64,000 nt of DNA from Spirosoma fluviale (GCF_900230225.1 NZ_OCNH01000001.1:682001-746000); one strand, 5' to 3'; positions 26,958 through 36,423 are shown, counted from the stretch's first letter. Numbers and translations are program-made. The notes: generated by a model not told the origin, from the letters alone.

Positions 26958-27705
26958 GCTTTCTAAAAATCAACTTAAGTATATTCAGTCACTGCACCAG
27001 AAAAAGTACCGGCAGCAGCATGGCGCATTTCTGGTTGAAGGAGCCAAAAGCGTTCAGGAAGTTCTGCAATCCGATTTCCAAACGGAACTGGTTGTAGCGA
27101 CCGAAGGATTCTACAAAGAAAACGCACACCTGACAGACCACCAACGAACGCCGATCGAAATTGCGTCAGTGGCCGAACTGGAACGAGCCGGAACTCTCGA
27201 AAGTAACAATGCCGCGCTCGCAGTGGTCAGAACGAAAGAAAACCGTCCGTTATTGGCTGGTCCCAACGAGATTGCCCTGATTTTAGATGATGTTCGTGAC
27301 CCCGGCAACCTCGGTACCATTCTGCGTATTGCCGACTGGTACGGCGTGCGTAAGATTTTGTGTTCCGAAACTACGGCCGATGTCTATAACCCCAAAGTTA
27401 TTTCGGCCAGCAAAGGCTCCTTTACCCGAGTCAACTGGTGGTACGGCGACATTACTCAGGTGCTCGCACAGGCCACTAGTGCGGTATACGGGGCTTTTCT
27501 GGACGGCGATGACGTGCATTCGCTTGGGTTTAGCGTTTCGGGCTATCTGGTAATGGGGAATGAGTCGAATGGGATTCGGCCGGAAGTAGGTACGTTTGTT
27601 AGCCAGCGTGTAACAATCCCGCGCTTTGGCGATGCCGAATCACTTAATGTTGGTATTGCTACGGCCGTGCTGCTGGATAATTGGCGCAGAGTGCTGAAGC
27701 CATAG
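26956..27705 (+). CDS. TrmH/SpoU-family RNA 2'-O-methyltransferase
   Basis: 249 residues. The N-terminal MLSKNQLKYIQSLHQKKYRQQHGAFLVEG is the substrate-binding domain of RlmB/TrmH-like enzymes. SPOUT motifs are clear: motif 1 DPGNLGTILRIADWYG, motif 2 LVMGNESNGI, motif 3 PRFGDAESLNVGIATAVLL. The SAM-binding knot lies at the C-terminus. It methylates a ribose of rRNA or tRNA; which nucleotide cannot be told. It has no intergenic space to the divergent tamL: their start codons overlap by two bases, so its promoter must lie inside the tamL gene. Confidence 0.9.
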   Translation: MLSKNQLKYIQSLHQKKYRQQHGAFLVEGAKSVQEVLQSDFQTELVVATEGFYKENAHLTDHQRTPIEIASVAELERAGTLESNNAALAVVRTKENRPLLAGPNEIALILDDVRDPGNLGTILRIADWYGVRKILCSETTADVYNPKVISASKGSFTRVNWWYGDITQVLAQATSAVYGAFLDGDDVHSLGFSVSGYLVMGNESNGIRPEVGTFVSQRVTIPRFGDAESLNVGIATAVLLDNWRRVLKP

Positions 27706-27738
27706 CGCGTTCCAATTTCTCTACTACAATTCGTTACT

Positions 27739-29619
27739 ATGTATCGACTACTTCGTTTGTTTATTGGTGTGGTGATTCTGCTGGCTTTTCTGCCTAAACA
27801 GAACACACCCAACAGCGACGGGGTAGCCGTTTATCAGCAGTTTTTGATCGATAATAGCCGATTCCGTCAGCAGGTAGAACAGCTGACCGTCTATGTTTCG
27901 ACAAATGCGCCGGACGATTCGCTCAGGGCTGCTTTCAGGCGAAGTCGGTTAGCGTACAAGCAGATGGAGTGGTTGCTGGACTATTACCAGCCGTTTCTGG
28001 CAAGTCATATCAACGGCCCGCCGGTGGTAGAAGTAGAGGGAAATGAGCCGGGGCAGGTGCCAATCCTGCCATCGGGACTACAAGTTGTCGAAACGTTCTT
28101 GTTCCCGGATTACAACCCCACCCGGAAAGCTGAACTCACCCGGGAATTGACCGTTTTACTGACCTATTCAACCCGTCTCGAACAAGGTATTCCCGAAGGC
28201 AAGCTAGGTGATGCTGATATACTGACGTCTATTCAACAGCAACTGTTCCGAATTATTGCCCTGGGTATCAGTGGTTACGATGCTCCGGAAGCAAAAACGG
28301 GTTTAGCAGAAGCCGCTGCAAGCTTGCAGGCAGTGCAAAACGCCTTTCGCCCCTATGCCGCACAACTGCCGCCAGAAATAGCGGTTCAACTAGCCAACCG
28401 CTGGCGGGAGGCCATTGGGGTGTTGGAAAGGTCAAAAAACTTTGAAACGTTCGATAGGGTGTCGTTCATTCGGCAACAATTGTATCCGCTCTGCCGGGCG
28501 TTGAAACAGGCGCGTCAAATCCTGAATATTCCTGCGGGGGGGCGTAATCACTTTTTGTCATCAACCGTAGCTACGCTTTCCGATACCGGGGTATTCCGGC
28601 CGGATTACCTGATCAATTTTGGCGAGTTTGTTAGCACTCCTCAAAAAGTCGCGTTGGGCAGACTCTTGTTTTTCGACCCAATTTTATCCGGGAACAACGC
28701 CCGCAGTTGTGCCTCATGCCACCAGCCTGAGCGGGCATTTACGGACGGACGAGTCCGAAGCCGTTCGTTCAAAGGCCGAAAACAGGTGCTCCGGAATGCC
28801 CCAACACTCATCAATGCCGGTCTGCAAAACGCACAATTTTACGATTCCCGTGCGCTCTACCTGGAAGATCAGGCGCACGATGTGCTGAGCAATGCCCATG
28901 AAATGCGAACATCGCCCCACGAGGTAGTTGCCAAGCTGTCGTCAAGTGCAACGTATCGGAAGATGTTTGCTGAAGCTTTCCCGAATGGGCTAACCGCCCC
29001 GGCCGTCCGGAATGCACTGGCCGCTTACATACGCAGCCTTACCGGACTAAACGCACGTCCGGACCGTTACCTGCGGGGAGATTCGGTGGCGCTGTCGGCG
29101 GAGGAAATGCTGGGGTTCAATCTTTTTCTGGGAAAAGCGCGCTGCGCAACCTGTCACTTCTTTCCCATTTTTAACGGCTTCGTACCCCCACATTACGAAA
29201 AAACAGAAAGCGAAATTATTGGCGTTCCCCGTTCGCCTAAAACCCGCAACGCCCGGCTCGATGCGGATATCGGGAAGTTCGGTACGTATCAGAAAAACCT
29301 TCACCGCTTTGCCTTCAAAACGCCCACCGTTCGTAACGTAGCCTTAACGGCACCGTACATGCATAATGGCGTTTATAAGACACTGGAGCAGGTCGTTGAT
29401 TTTTACAACCGGGGTGGTGGCCGGGGCATTGGTATCCCGCTCGACGGACAGACATTGCCCGACGCACCGCTTAACCTGACCTCGGTAGAGCAAAAAGCCG
29501 TTGTCGCTTTTTTGAACGCCTTAACCGATACAACGGGCCTAACGCAACGTCCGCATGAGTTGCCGCTGATGGATCAACAAACAAAGCTGAACTGGCGAAA
29601 GCCCGGTGGTCGATACTGA
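27739..29619 (+). CDS. Di-haem cytochrome c peroxidase with imelysin-like N-terminal domain
   Basis: 626 residues. Two haem c sites, SCASCH (Cys324, Cys327, His328) and RCATCH (Cys469, Cys472, His473), define the CcpA/MauG-type peroxidase half (about 290-600), with the usual FYDSRALYLEDQAHDVLSNAHEM and APYMHNGVYKTLEQVVDFYNRGGG segments. N-terminal to this is a ~250-residue helical domain with LPSGLQVVETFLFPD at 111-124, reminiscent of the imelysin GxHxxE motif but with Gln115 in place of His. An N-terminal hydrophobic helix anchors or exports it. It would reduce peroxide in the periplasm using c-type electrons. The fusion is discussed in the findings. Confidence 0.88.
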   Translation: MYRLLRLFIGVVILLAFLPKQNTPNSDGVAVYQQFLIDNSRFRQQVEQLTVYVSTNAPDDSLRAAFRRSRLAYKQMEWLLDYYQPFLASHINGPPVVEVEGNEPGQVPILPSGLQVVETFLFPDYNPTRKAELTRELTVLLTYSTRLEQGIPEGKLGDADILTSIQQQLFRIIALGISGYDAPEAKTGLAEAAASLQAVQNAFRPYAAQLPPEIAVQLANRWREAIGVLERSKNFETFDRVSFIRQQLYPLCRALKQARQILNIPAGGRNHFLSSTVATLSDTGVFRPDYLINFGEFVSTPQKVALGRLLFFDPILSGNNARSCASCHQPERAFTDGRVRSRSFKGRKQVLRNAPTLINAGLQNAQFYDSRALYLEDQAHDVLSNAHEMRTSPHEVVAKLSSSATYRKMFAEAFPNGLTAPAVRNALAAYIRSLTGLNARPDRYLRGDSVALSAEEMLGFNLFLGKARCATCHFFPIFNGFVPPHYEKTESEIIGVPRSPKTRNARLDADIGKFGTYQKNLHRFAFKTPTVRNVALTAPYMHNGVYKTLEQVVDFYNRGGGRGIGIPLDGQTLPDAPLNLTSVEQKAVVAFLNALTDTTGLTQRPHELPLMDQQTKLNWRKPGGRY

Positions 29620-29623
29620 CGGC

Positions 29624-30412
29624 TTACATAAACGAACTCATGGCCGATTCGTTGGCCAGTTCCTCCGCGTGTTCTTTACCCAGGTATTTGTCAATGAAAT
29701 AATGGGCTACATACAGTAAAGGTGTTAGCAGAACGGCCGTTGTGGCTTTGTAGATGTAATTGATAATGCCCACCGCCAGAACCTGCGTGAGGGACCAGTT
29801 TCCGAACACGTAAAACGCGATTCCAAGCACCACAAACGAGTCGACCAGTTGCGAAACGAGCGTTGAACCGGTAGCGCGGAGCCAGATTTGGCGACTGCCC
29901 GTAATCTTGCGGAGCGAATGGAATACGTACACATCCAGAATCTGCCCGATCAGGAAAGCCGTAAGCGACCCAATAATGATCCCGAGTCCCTGCCGGAAAA
30001 TCATCTGGAAGGCATTGTTGATGTTGATTGCATTTCCGGCGCTGTCTTTCGCATTCACGTCGAGCCAGAACTGGGCTGGTGGCAGCGTTGTAACGGCGTA
30101 GATGATCAAAAAACTATAGGCAACGAAACCGGCCGTCAGAAATGAAATTCGTCGAACGCCCGCTTTCCCATAATATTCGTTGATAATATCGGAGGTGATG
30201 AACACAAACGGCCAAATGACCGCCCCGGCGGTAAGGTTAAAGTCCAGGATGAAATCACCGAAGAGGTGAATCTGGGCAGGCCTGGTGCCAACTAAGGTCT
30301 CGGCCGAAAAAATTTTAACGCCGATGATTTCGGCGATTAATGCATTCGTCAGAAATACCGCACTTAAAAAGATATATAGATTTGTACGCTTATTGGTAAA
30401 AGACGCAGCCAT
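29624..30412 (-). CDS. yhhQ: Queuosine precursor transporter (YhhQ/VUT family)
   Basis: 262 residues, six hydrophobic helices. Family text includes AEIIGVKIFSAETL, WPFVFITSDIINEYYGKAGVRRISF and GSLTAFLIGQILDVYVFHSLR, ending with a SQLVDSFVVLGIAFYVFG helix. YhhQ imports preQ0/preQ1 for queuosine in tRNA. It ends only 4 bases from the convergent peroxidase gene. QueD and FolE, which act early in the same pathway, are encoded at 39.3-40.5 kb. Confidence 0.88.
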   Translation of the reverse strand: MAASFTNKRTNLYIFLSAVFLTNALIAEIIGVKIFSAETLVGTRPAQIHLFGDFILDFNLTAGAVIWPFVFITSDIINEYYGKAGVRRISFLTAGFVAYSFLIIYAVTTLPPAQFWLDVNAKDSAGNAININNAFQMIFRQGLGIIIGSLTAFLIGQILDVYVFHSLRKITGSRQIWLRATGSTLVSQLVDSFVVLGIAFYVFGNWSLTQVLAVGIINYIYKATTAVLLTPLLYVAHYFIDKYLGKEHAEELANESAMSSFM

Positions 30413-30486
30413 AGATATGTACGAGTTAGGAAGTACGATTTACGATTTTTTTCGAGCGTCGGCAACCGCACTTCGTAATTCAGGTC

Positions 30487-31896
30487 TTATTTACGCTTGT
30501 ATATCCCGGGCGTAGCCGTTTTTTCGTACTGGAGAGACAAGGCCGGGGCACGCTGAAATAACTTTTCTACCACATCTTCGCGATCTATAATGTAATCGGG
30601 CGGGTCTTGCCGGAAATGATCAAATACGTTGATGACGGATTCATAGTTGTCCAGATTTTTAAGGTCATACTTCGCTAAATCCCAGTTTAAATAAGGCGTA
30701 GCCAGCCTGTTTTGGCGATAAGCGCTCAGGTCTTCACCAATGATCAGCACGCGTTTATTGGTGATATTGTTGGGTAAGGGGGAGGGTTGGACCTGTAAAC
30801 TGCTCAGCCGACCCAGGTCAGAACCGGGGATGAGCCCCAGCGAACCCTGATAGAACAGCAGCAACATTAGCGAAAAAGCAATCAGAAAGGTGATTTCGGC
30901 TAGCCAGACTTTCCGGATATTTTCAAAGTAGAAAAAGGCAAAATAGGCCATTGGCGGCACAAAGCTTAGAAAGACCATCGGAGCTAAAAAAGGCATCAAA
31001 CCAATGGTTAGAAAAGCAAAAAGAAACCAGATCGCCATGATTTGCTGTACCCGCTGCTGGAAATTTACGTAGCGCCCTGACCGGTTGAAGAGGCTCAGAA
31101 AACCCAGTACTCCTAACCCGAGCGGTATGAACAGAGAAGCGATCAGCGACTTGAAATCAGACAGTGAATACTGCCGGACCCGAAACACGGACGACAGCAA
31201 ATTTCGGTTGAAATCATCGAGGCTATCGCTCAGGTAATAAAACAGGACCGTGGCCGCAAAAGGAAACAGAAAGCCGAACAACGATAAAGAGTATTGCCGA
31301 AAAGTGGCACCCGTGTAGAATAGTAGTGAGAGAATGGCCCATAAAATGAACAGCGCCGAAGGCAGGTAGAACAGGGCCGCAATGCCAATATAGAACCCTA
31401 CTTCGAACACTTCATCGGTGGCACCCCGTCGTTCCATTTGCCGGATGAGTGTACCAAAGGCCAGTAGCAAAAAACTCGTGGACATCAGGACCGGCGAAAG
31501 CGTGAGGCAATCGAAGGACAGATGCATGAACAACATGTAGATCAGACCCGGCCAAAAAGATCGGTCCGGATACACGTCCCGGTTGTTAGTCAGGTAGTTA
31601 AAGTAAACAATTTGGAATACGGATACCAGCGTTGCGGCTGCATGAAGCACCAGCGACGACCGGCCAACGACGCTGTTGATACCCCAGTAGACTAGCGCCG
31701 ATAATGGACTTATGCTATCCCAGATGTCCCGATATAATAAATTTCCCTGACTCATTTGCTCGCCAACGAGCATCCAGTTGAGTTCAGGAATCAGCAGCGG
31801 AAAGGGATGTAATAGCAAAGGCAGCCGAATGAGCAACAATAAACCCAGCAGACTGACGTACTGATACGGGAAATATGATTTGAAGAAGCGTAGCAA
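30487..31896 (-). CDS. Polytopic membrane protein, DUF6427-like
   Basis: 469 residues with about ten hydrophobic helices, beginning MLRFFKSYFPYQYVSLLGLLLLIRLPLLL. The opening PELNWMLVGEQMSQGNLLYRDIWDSISPLSALVYW is like the first periplasmic loop of GT-C-type glycosyltransferases, where an early Asp/Glu is catalytic, and the family is known as DUF6427 in Bacteroidota. The C-terminal ~90 residues are soluble and end DDPPDYIIDREDVV-like text and LQYEKTATPGIYKRK. It might be a lipid-linked sugar transferase, unproven. It follows the transporter gene on the same strand (gap 74 bases). Confidence 0.7.
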   Translation of the reverse strand: MLRFFKSYFPYQYVSLLGLLLLIRLPLLLHPFPLLIPELNWMLVGEQMSQGNLLYRDIWDSISPLSALVYWGINSVVGRSSLVLHAAATLVSVFQIVYFNYLTNNRDVYPDRSFWPGLIYMLFMHLSFDCLTLSPVLMSTSFLLLAFGTLIRQMERRGATDEVFEVGFYIGIAALFYLPSALFILWAILSLLFYTGATFRQYSLSLFGFLFPFAATVLFYYLSDSLDDFNRNLLSSVFRVRQYSLSDFKSLIASLFIPLGLGVLGFLSLFNRSGRYVNFQQRVQQIMAIWFLFAFLTIGLMPFLAPMVFLSFVPPMAYFAFFYFENIRKVWLAEITFLIAFSLMLLLFYQGSLGLIPGSDLGRLSSLQVQPSPLPNNITNKRVLIIGEDLSAYRQNRLATPYLNWDLAKYDLKNLDNYESVINVFDHFRQDPPDYIIDREDVVEKLFQRAPALSLQYEKTATPGIYKRK

Positions 31897-32113
31897 AGTG
31901 CAGTGAAGCCGTTAATAATTTTCGGAAATACAGGGGCTAAGTCGCAGAGAAAGTAACTTTCCAGAAGCTTGCTCTACCAATAGTCGACGGTAAAATTACA
32001 GGCAATTTCGGCAGAACGGAAAAATGGGCGGATATTTGCAGGATATAGGTCCAGCCGACTGTAAACCATTCAGCACATTGGACCGTTCAGTTTAGTACCC
32101 AAGTACCGATAGT

Positions 32114-32497
32114 ATGGAATCGAAACGACAGCAGAAAGTATCCCGGCAGCTCCAGAAAGATTTGAGTGAAATCTTTCAGCGCGACGTGCCGCATTTGTTT
32201 AATGGGGCCTTCATTACGGTCACCAGTGTGCGTATATCGCCCGATTTGAGCGTTGCACGGGTGTACCTTAGTTTTCTGGCTACCAAGAATAAGCAATTGC
32301 TGCTGGAGACGATTCAGGAGAAAGGCAAAGTGCTCCGGCAACACCTTGGCGACCGGGTTCGCCATCAGTTACGCATTGTCCCCGAATTACATTTCTTTCT
32401 GGACGATACGGCGGATTATGCCGATAAGATGGATAAACTCTTCTCCGGCCTCGACATTCCTCCCGCTCCGGCAGAGGAGGATGAAGACGAGGAATAA
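32114..32497 (+). CDS. rbfA: Ribosome-binding factor A
   Basis: 127 residues. MESKRQQKVSRQLQKDLSEIFQRD and TSVRISPDLSVARVYLSFL, then LGDRVRHQLRIVPELHFFLDDTADYADKMDKLF, are the standard RbfA sequence with its KH fold. It helps 16S rRNA maturation at the 30S subunit. An acidic tail (PAEEDEDEE) is typical of the phylum. It precedes a permease gene, separated by an inverted repeat. Confidence 0.95.
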   Translation: MESKRQQKVSRQLQKDLSEIFQRDVPHLFNGAFITVTSVRISPDLSVARVYLSFLATKNKQLLLETIQEKGKVLRQHLGDRVRHQLRIVPELHFFLDDTADYADKMDKLFSGLDIPPAPAEEDEDEE

Positions 32498-32509
32498 ACG
32501 AATTTTGAA

Positions 32510-32589
32510 TGAGTGAGTGAGCGAATGAGTGAATAGAAACTTTACATGAGTTAGCTATTCAACTATTCACCCATTCACTCATTTGCTCA
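32510..32589. repeat. Inverted repeat between rbfA and the LolE-like gene
   Basis: Two 27-nt arms (32510-32536 and 32563-32589) built of GAGTGA/GAATGA words. They differ at five positions, all transitions; one transversion appears if the arms are extended outward. The loop is 26 bases. Confidence 0.7.
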
Positions 32590-32603
32590 GTCAACATTAG
32601 TAG

Positions 32604-33812
32604 ATGAACCTCCCCGTCTGGATTGCCCGTCGTTACTTCTTCTCCCGAAAAAAACGCAGTTTCATTAGCTGGCTGTCTATTCTGTCGATGCTCGGTGTGG
32701 GCGTCGGTACGATGGCGCTGGTGGTTGTATTGTCCGTTTTTAACGGCATGGAGGAGCTTAATCAGCAGATCTTCAGGACGTTTGAGGCCGATATGACCAT
32801 TGCGCCCAAGCAGGGAAAGCGGTTCTTGGCGACACCCGCCCTGAAAAATCGACTGCAACAGATACCGGGGGTAAATCTGCTGACGACCGTTGCGCAGGAT
32901 AACGCATTGGCCCGCTACGGTAGCGCGCAGACGGTAGTTCGGTTAAAGGGCGTTGATGACAACTATCTGCAACGCCAGCAACTCGATTCGGCATTGCTCG
33001 AAGGGAAATTGCTACTTCGTCGGCAGGGGGTTAACTACGCCATTGTGGCGGATGGCGTTCGTAGTGACCTTTCGGTCTCGCCGATTGATATTCTAACACC
33101 CCTCGAAATTCTGTATCCACAAAGCGGACAGACATTTAGTGTACTCAATCCCGATGCGTTTAATCGCGAAGCTTTTACGGTTTCGGGCGTATTTTTTATT
33201 GAGTCGAAGTACGACAACTTCGTATTGGCTCCTATTTCATCGGCACAAACCCTGTTTGGCTATCAACCCAACGAAGTAACGAGCATTGAAATCCAGCTCC
33301 GACCCGGAACCGACGAAGTGCAGGTAAAACAAGCGCTTCAGGACGTGGTTGGAGATAAGCTGACCGTACAAAGTCGGGACGACTTAAATGTTGACCTGTA
33401 CAGAGCTATACGCGTCGAAAAGTTGTTCACCGCCCTGACGCTTTCGTTTATTATTCTGGTCGCATCCATCAATATATTCTTCTCGCTTTCCATGCTGGTC
33501 ATCGAGAAAAAAGGGGATATTCAGATTTTGTATGCGCTTGGCGCTACGAGGCCCATGGTACGTCGGATTTTTCTGACAGAAGGGGCCATCATTGCCCTGA
33601 CCGGGGCCTGTGCGGGATTGATACTGGGTATTGGAATTTGCCTTGCACAAGAGCGGTATGGATTCATCCGTATGGGTACCGAAAGCTCAATTATCGATTC
33701 CTATCCCGTACGCCTTGACGCCGGCGATATTCTGCTAACGGGCGTGTTAACCATTGTGATGACGATTCTTACATCCTGGTTTCCGGCCCAGCGAGCCGCT
33801 ACTATTCGATAA
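32604..33812 (+). CDS. LolC/E-type ABC transporter permease
   Basis: 402 residues with the MacB/LolE topology: one membrane helix near 23-45 (ISWLSILSMLGVGVGTMALVVVLSVFNGME), a periplasmic domain of ~220 residues, then three helices toward the C-terminus with the FtsX domain (EKKGDIQILYALGATRPMVRRIFLTEGAIIAL). The N-terminal ARRYFFSRKKRSFISWLS is typical of LolC/E. It probably forms the lipoprotein-releasing complex with LolD (14397-15059). It is the only permease gene here, so a homodimer as in LolF systems is possible. Confidence 0.85.
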   Translation: MNLPVWIARRYFFSRKKRSFISWLSILSMLGVGVGTMALVVVLSVFNGMEELNQQIFRTFEADMTIAPKQGKRFLATPALKNRLQQIPGVNLLTTVAQDNALARYGSAQTVVRLKGVDDNYLQRQQLDSALLEGKLLLRRQGVNYAIVADGVRSDLSVSPIDILTPLEILYPQSGQTFSVLNPDAFNREAFTVSGVFFIESKYDNFVLAPISSAQTLFGYQPNEVTSIEIQLRPGTDEVQVKQALQDVVGDKLTVQSRDDLNVDLYRAIRVEKLFTALTLSFIILVASINIFFSLSMLVIEKKGDIQILYALGATRPMVRRIFLTEGAIIALTGACAGLILGIGICLAQERYGFIRMGTESSIIDSYPVRLDAGDILLTGVLTIVMTILTSWFPAQRAATIR

Positions 33813-33843
33813 GTAAATACTGTTCGGGCGGTAGACCAGACTA

Positions 33844-34929
33844 TTAGTCAGCCAGGATCGTCGTCCCTTCGGCAACGTTGATGATGAAGGCTTTTCCCCC
33901 TTCCCGTTCAATAGCCTCGGCCACTTCTTCCGGCTTTTCGGGTGCATACACAAACATGCAGCCACCACCGCCCGAACCGTTGATTTTGCCCCCCAGGGCA
34001 CCGGCCACAAGGGCAGCGTCGATCATACGGTTTATTTTGGGTGTTGAAATGCGTTGTGCATCCCGCAAATTGGCCTGGTGGTCGTTTAACAATTGACCAA
34101 AACGGACATGGTCGAAGTGGGTTTGTGCATCGGCCGACGCTCTCAACATTGCCAGGGCATCACGCAGAATATCCCGATTCGAGAGATTGCCTTTTAGGAG
34201 GACATACTCGTCTTTCGTCAGGAAATCCTTGAATTCTGATACCTCGGTAATGTCTGATGTGTCGAGGGCAAATTGAGGATTGATGGTTTTTAAGTTCTTG
34301 ATAATGTCCAGCATCCCCACCTTAACCCGCTTCAAAATACCGATGGTGTCTTTTGGCTCCTGCGAATCGCCAAGGACAAAGGTGCCCAGGGGTGGGCTAA
34401 GCTTTTCCAGTCGAATTCTGGGTTGAGACTCCAGATAAATAACATTGCCGACCGCTGTCGAGTAATGGTCCATCATGCCGCCGGGCTCGCCAAACTCCAG
34501 GACTTCGGCTACGTACGCCAGTTCAGCAATTTGTTCGGGCGAGAGCAGTCGTGGGTGGTCAGCTAGCTGGGTTAGTATATTAAGCCAGGAAACCAGTAAA
34601 GCCGATGAACTTGAGGTGCCGGAGTTAATGGGAATATTGCCGTGTACCTCGCCCTCAATCCCTTTCTGAAAGGTGAATCCCTCTCGTAGCAGCACATTAA
34701 CTGCCGATCGGAAGTAATCCCGAATCTGCGGATAAGGTAGTTCCTGCCCGTCGAACGGTATATTGACGGTATCATTGATATCCGGCAAATTGAGCCGGAA
34801 ACCGCGCTGTTCGGCTGCCCGAGCGGCCACCTGAATACGGCGGGAAATAGCCGCAGCAATGACGGGTAGGCCCAAATAATCCTGATGTTCGCCAAAAAGG
34901 CAAATACGGCCGGGAGTAGATACTGTCAT
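33844..34929 (-). CDS. GHMP-family sugar kinase (galactokinase-like)
   Basis: About 361 residues from MTVSTPGRICLFGEHQDYLG; a longer start at 34941 is possible. GRICLFGEHQDYLGLPVIAAA is the GHMP motif 1 of galactokinases (GEHxDY), PINSGTSSSSALL the ATP-binding motif 2, and GALGGKINGSGGGGCMFVYAP motif 3. It phosphorylates C1 or another hydroxyl of a sugar; exact sugar unclear because the sequence is distant from GalK (no galactose pathway genes nearby). The FucP-like transporter gene lies directly upstream on the same strand, so uptake and phosphorylation of one sugar is a fair guess. Confidence 0.8.
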   Translation of the reverse strand: MTVSTPGRICLFGEHQDYLGLPVIAAAISRRIQVAARAAEQRGFRLNLPDINDTVNIPFDGQELPYPQIRDYFRSAVNVLLREGFTFQKGIEGEVHGNIPINSGTSSSSALLVSWLNILTQLADHPRLLSPEQIAELAYVAEVLEFGEPGGMMDHYSTAVGNVIYLESQPRIRLEKLSPPLGTFVLGDSQEPKDTIGILKRVKVGMLDIIKNLKTINPQFALDTSDITEVSEFKDFLTKDEYVLLKGNLSNRDILRDALAMLRASADAQTHFDHVRFGQLLNDHQANLRDAQRISTPKINRMIDAALVAGALGGKINGSGGGGCMFVYAPEKPEEVAEAIEREGGKAFIINVAEGTTILAD

Positions 34930-34932
34930 GGG

Positions 34933-35019
34933 TAAACGCAAAGAGCGCTAAGGTTTTGCAAAGAGCGCTAAGTGATGTACATGGCGTTCCTTGCGAAACC
35001 TTAGCGCTCCCTGCGTTTA
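34933..35019. repeat. Inverted repeat with internal direct repeats
   Basis: Two 38-nt arms (34933-34970 and 34982-35019) with six differences, all transitions. Each arm contains a tandem copy of GCAAAGAGCGCTAAG-like text, so direct and inverted repeats are combined. It fills the gap between the transporter and kinase genes. Confidence 0.75.
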
Positions 35020-35027
35020 AAAATAAA

Positions 35028-36248
35028 TTACCAGTTCGCCTTCTTGTGGCCGATTACAGCGTAATACAGAATATAGCCAAATAAGGGTAAAAGCAACGCG
35101 TAGGCCATTTTCGCACTAACGGTATCGGTTAAATACCCGTGTAGCAATGGCAACAAAGCGCCCCCCGAAATACCCATAATCAGCAAGGCCGAACCAATTT
35201 TGGTAAACTTACCCAAGCGGTTCAGGGCTAGCGGCCATATGGCAGGCCACATTGGCGAAATGGCGAAACCCAATAGGGCTACACACAAAATAGACGTGAA
35301 TCCATCGGTCAGGATAGCGCCCGTGGTTAAAATCAGAGCCAGAATAGAGCCAACCCGCAGCGCCATTTGCTGCGAAATGTATTTAGGAATCGCCACGATG
35401 CCGAGAATATAACCGGCCAGCAAACCGTAAAGCGTATAGGTGGTAAAGTATTTGGCTTCGTCATTGGTGAAGCCCATAGCCTTACCGTAGTTAATGATCG
35501 TATCACCGGCAATAACTTCCGCACCTACGTAGCAAAAGATAGCTGCCACGCCCAACACCAGGTTCGGAAATTGCCCAACGCTGGTCCGCGCTGTTAATTC
35601 GGCAGGAGCGTCGTCCTGCTCTTCCGATACTTCGGGCAAATTCGAGTAACGGATTAGAATCGCCAGCACGATTAGTACACCGGTGAGAATCATGTAAGGT
35701 GTTACTACTTTCTCCAACGTAGACGCACCCGAAACAGCGTTGGCACCCGTTAGCAGTAGTCCGCCAAAAATAAACTGGCTGAGTATGCCCGCCAGCTTGT
35801 TGGCAACACCCATGAAACTGATGCGCTGGGCGGCACTTTCGCGGGGGCCTAATATCGTTGCGTATGGGTTCGAGGCTGTCTGTAATACTGTCAGACCAAT
35901 ACCGATCAGAAATAAACCGACCAGAAACAGCGGATACGAAACGGCTTTAGCAGCCGGTACGAAAATAATGGTGCCAACAGCCATGATGAGCAAGCCCATC
36001 GACATGCCATTCTTAAAACCTGTTCGCTTCAACAATGCCGACGATGGGATGGCCATCAGCGTGTAGGAAATGAAGAAGGCAAAAGCAACCAGGTTGGAGC
36101 CTACTGTGCTCAAATCAAATGCCTGCTTAAAAAAAGCAATCAACACGCTATTGACCCACGTAACGAAGCCAAAAACAAAGAAAAGGGCACCAATAATAAG
36201 TAATGGGCCGGTGTAATTTTGGGTTTTAGGCGAAGCAGTGGGTGTCAT
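35028..36248 (-). CDS. FucP-family MFS sugar transporter
   Basis: 406 residues, twelve hydrophobic helices. The family text is clear: FFVFGFVTWVNSVLIAFFKQAFDLS in helix 1, LVAFAFFISYTLMAIPSSALLKRTGFKNGM in the helix 2-3 loop, and ASNPYATILGPRESAAQRISFMGVANKLAG after helix 4, all of the fucose/glucose/galactose:H+ symporter group. It imports a hexose or 6-deoxyhexose. Probably cotranscribed with the GHMP kinase downstream. The AT-rich 175 bases upstream include an inverted repeat. Confidence 0.88.
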   Translation of the reverse strand: MTPTASPKTQNYTGPLLIIGALFFVFGFVTWVNSVLIAFFKQAFDLSTVGSNLVAFAFFISYTLMAIPSSALLKRTGFKNGMSMGLLIMAVGTIIFVPAAKAVSYPLFLVGLFLIGIGLTVLQTASNPYATILGPRESAAQRISFMGVANKLAGILSQFIFGGLLLTGANAVSGASTLEKVVTPYMILTGVLIVLAILIRYSNLPEVSEEQDDAPAELTARTSVGQFPNLVLGVAAIFCYVGAEVIAGDTIINYGKAMGFTNDEAKYFTTYTLYGLLAGYILGIVAIPKYISQQMALRVGSILALILTTGAILTDGFTSILCVALLGFAISPMWPAIWPLALNRLGKFTKIGSALLIMGISGGALLPLLHGYLTDTVSAKMAYALLLPLFGYILYYAVIGHKKANW

Positions 36249-36336
36249 TGGCTTATTTGTAGGGTAAGAGCAAGTTAAGGAAAATAGATTTTAAATTTTT
36301 TTACAAATTAAAAATAGAAATTGAATTTTCAACAAT

Positions 36337-36422
36337 CCTTAGTTATTAGTTATAGAGTTATTAGTTAACAGCTAACTTGGTAACTAAACTAATCCCATTA
36401 ACTCCATAACTAATTACCAATA
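36337..36422. repeat. Imperfect AT-rich inverted repeat
   Basis: TTAGTTATTAGTTATAGAGTT is mirrored by AACTCCATAACTAATTACCAA. Differences include transversions, unlike the other hairpins. It lies just after the stop of the oxidoreductase gene at 36424 and could terminate it on the minus strand. Confidence 0.5.
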
Positions 36423-36423
36423 T

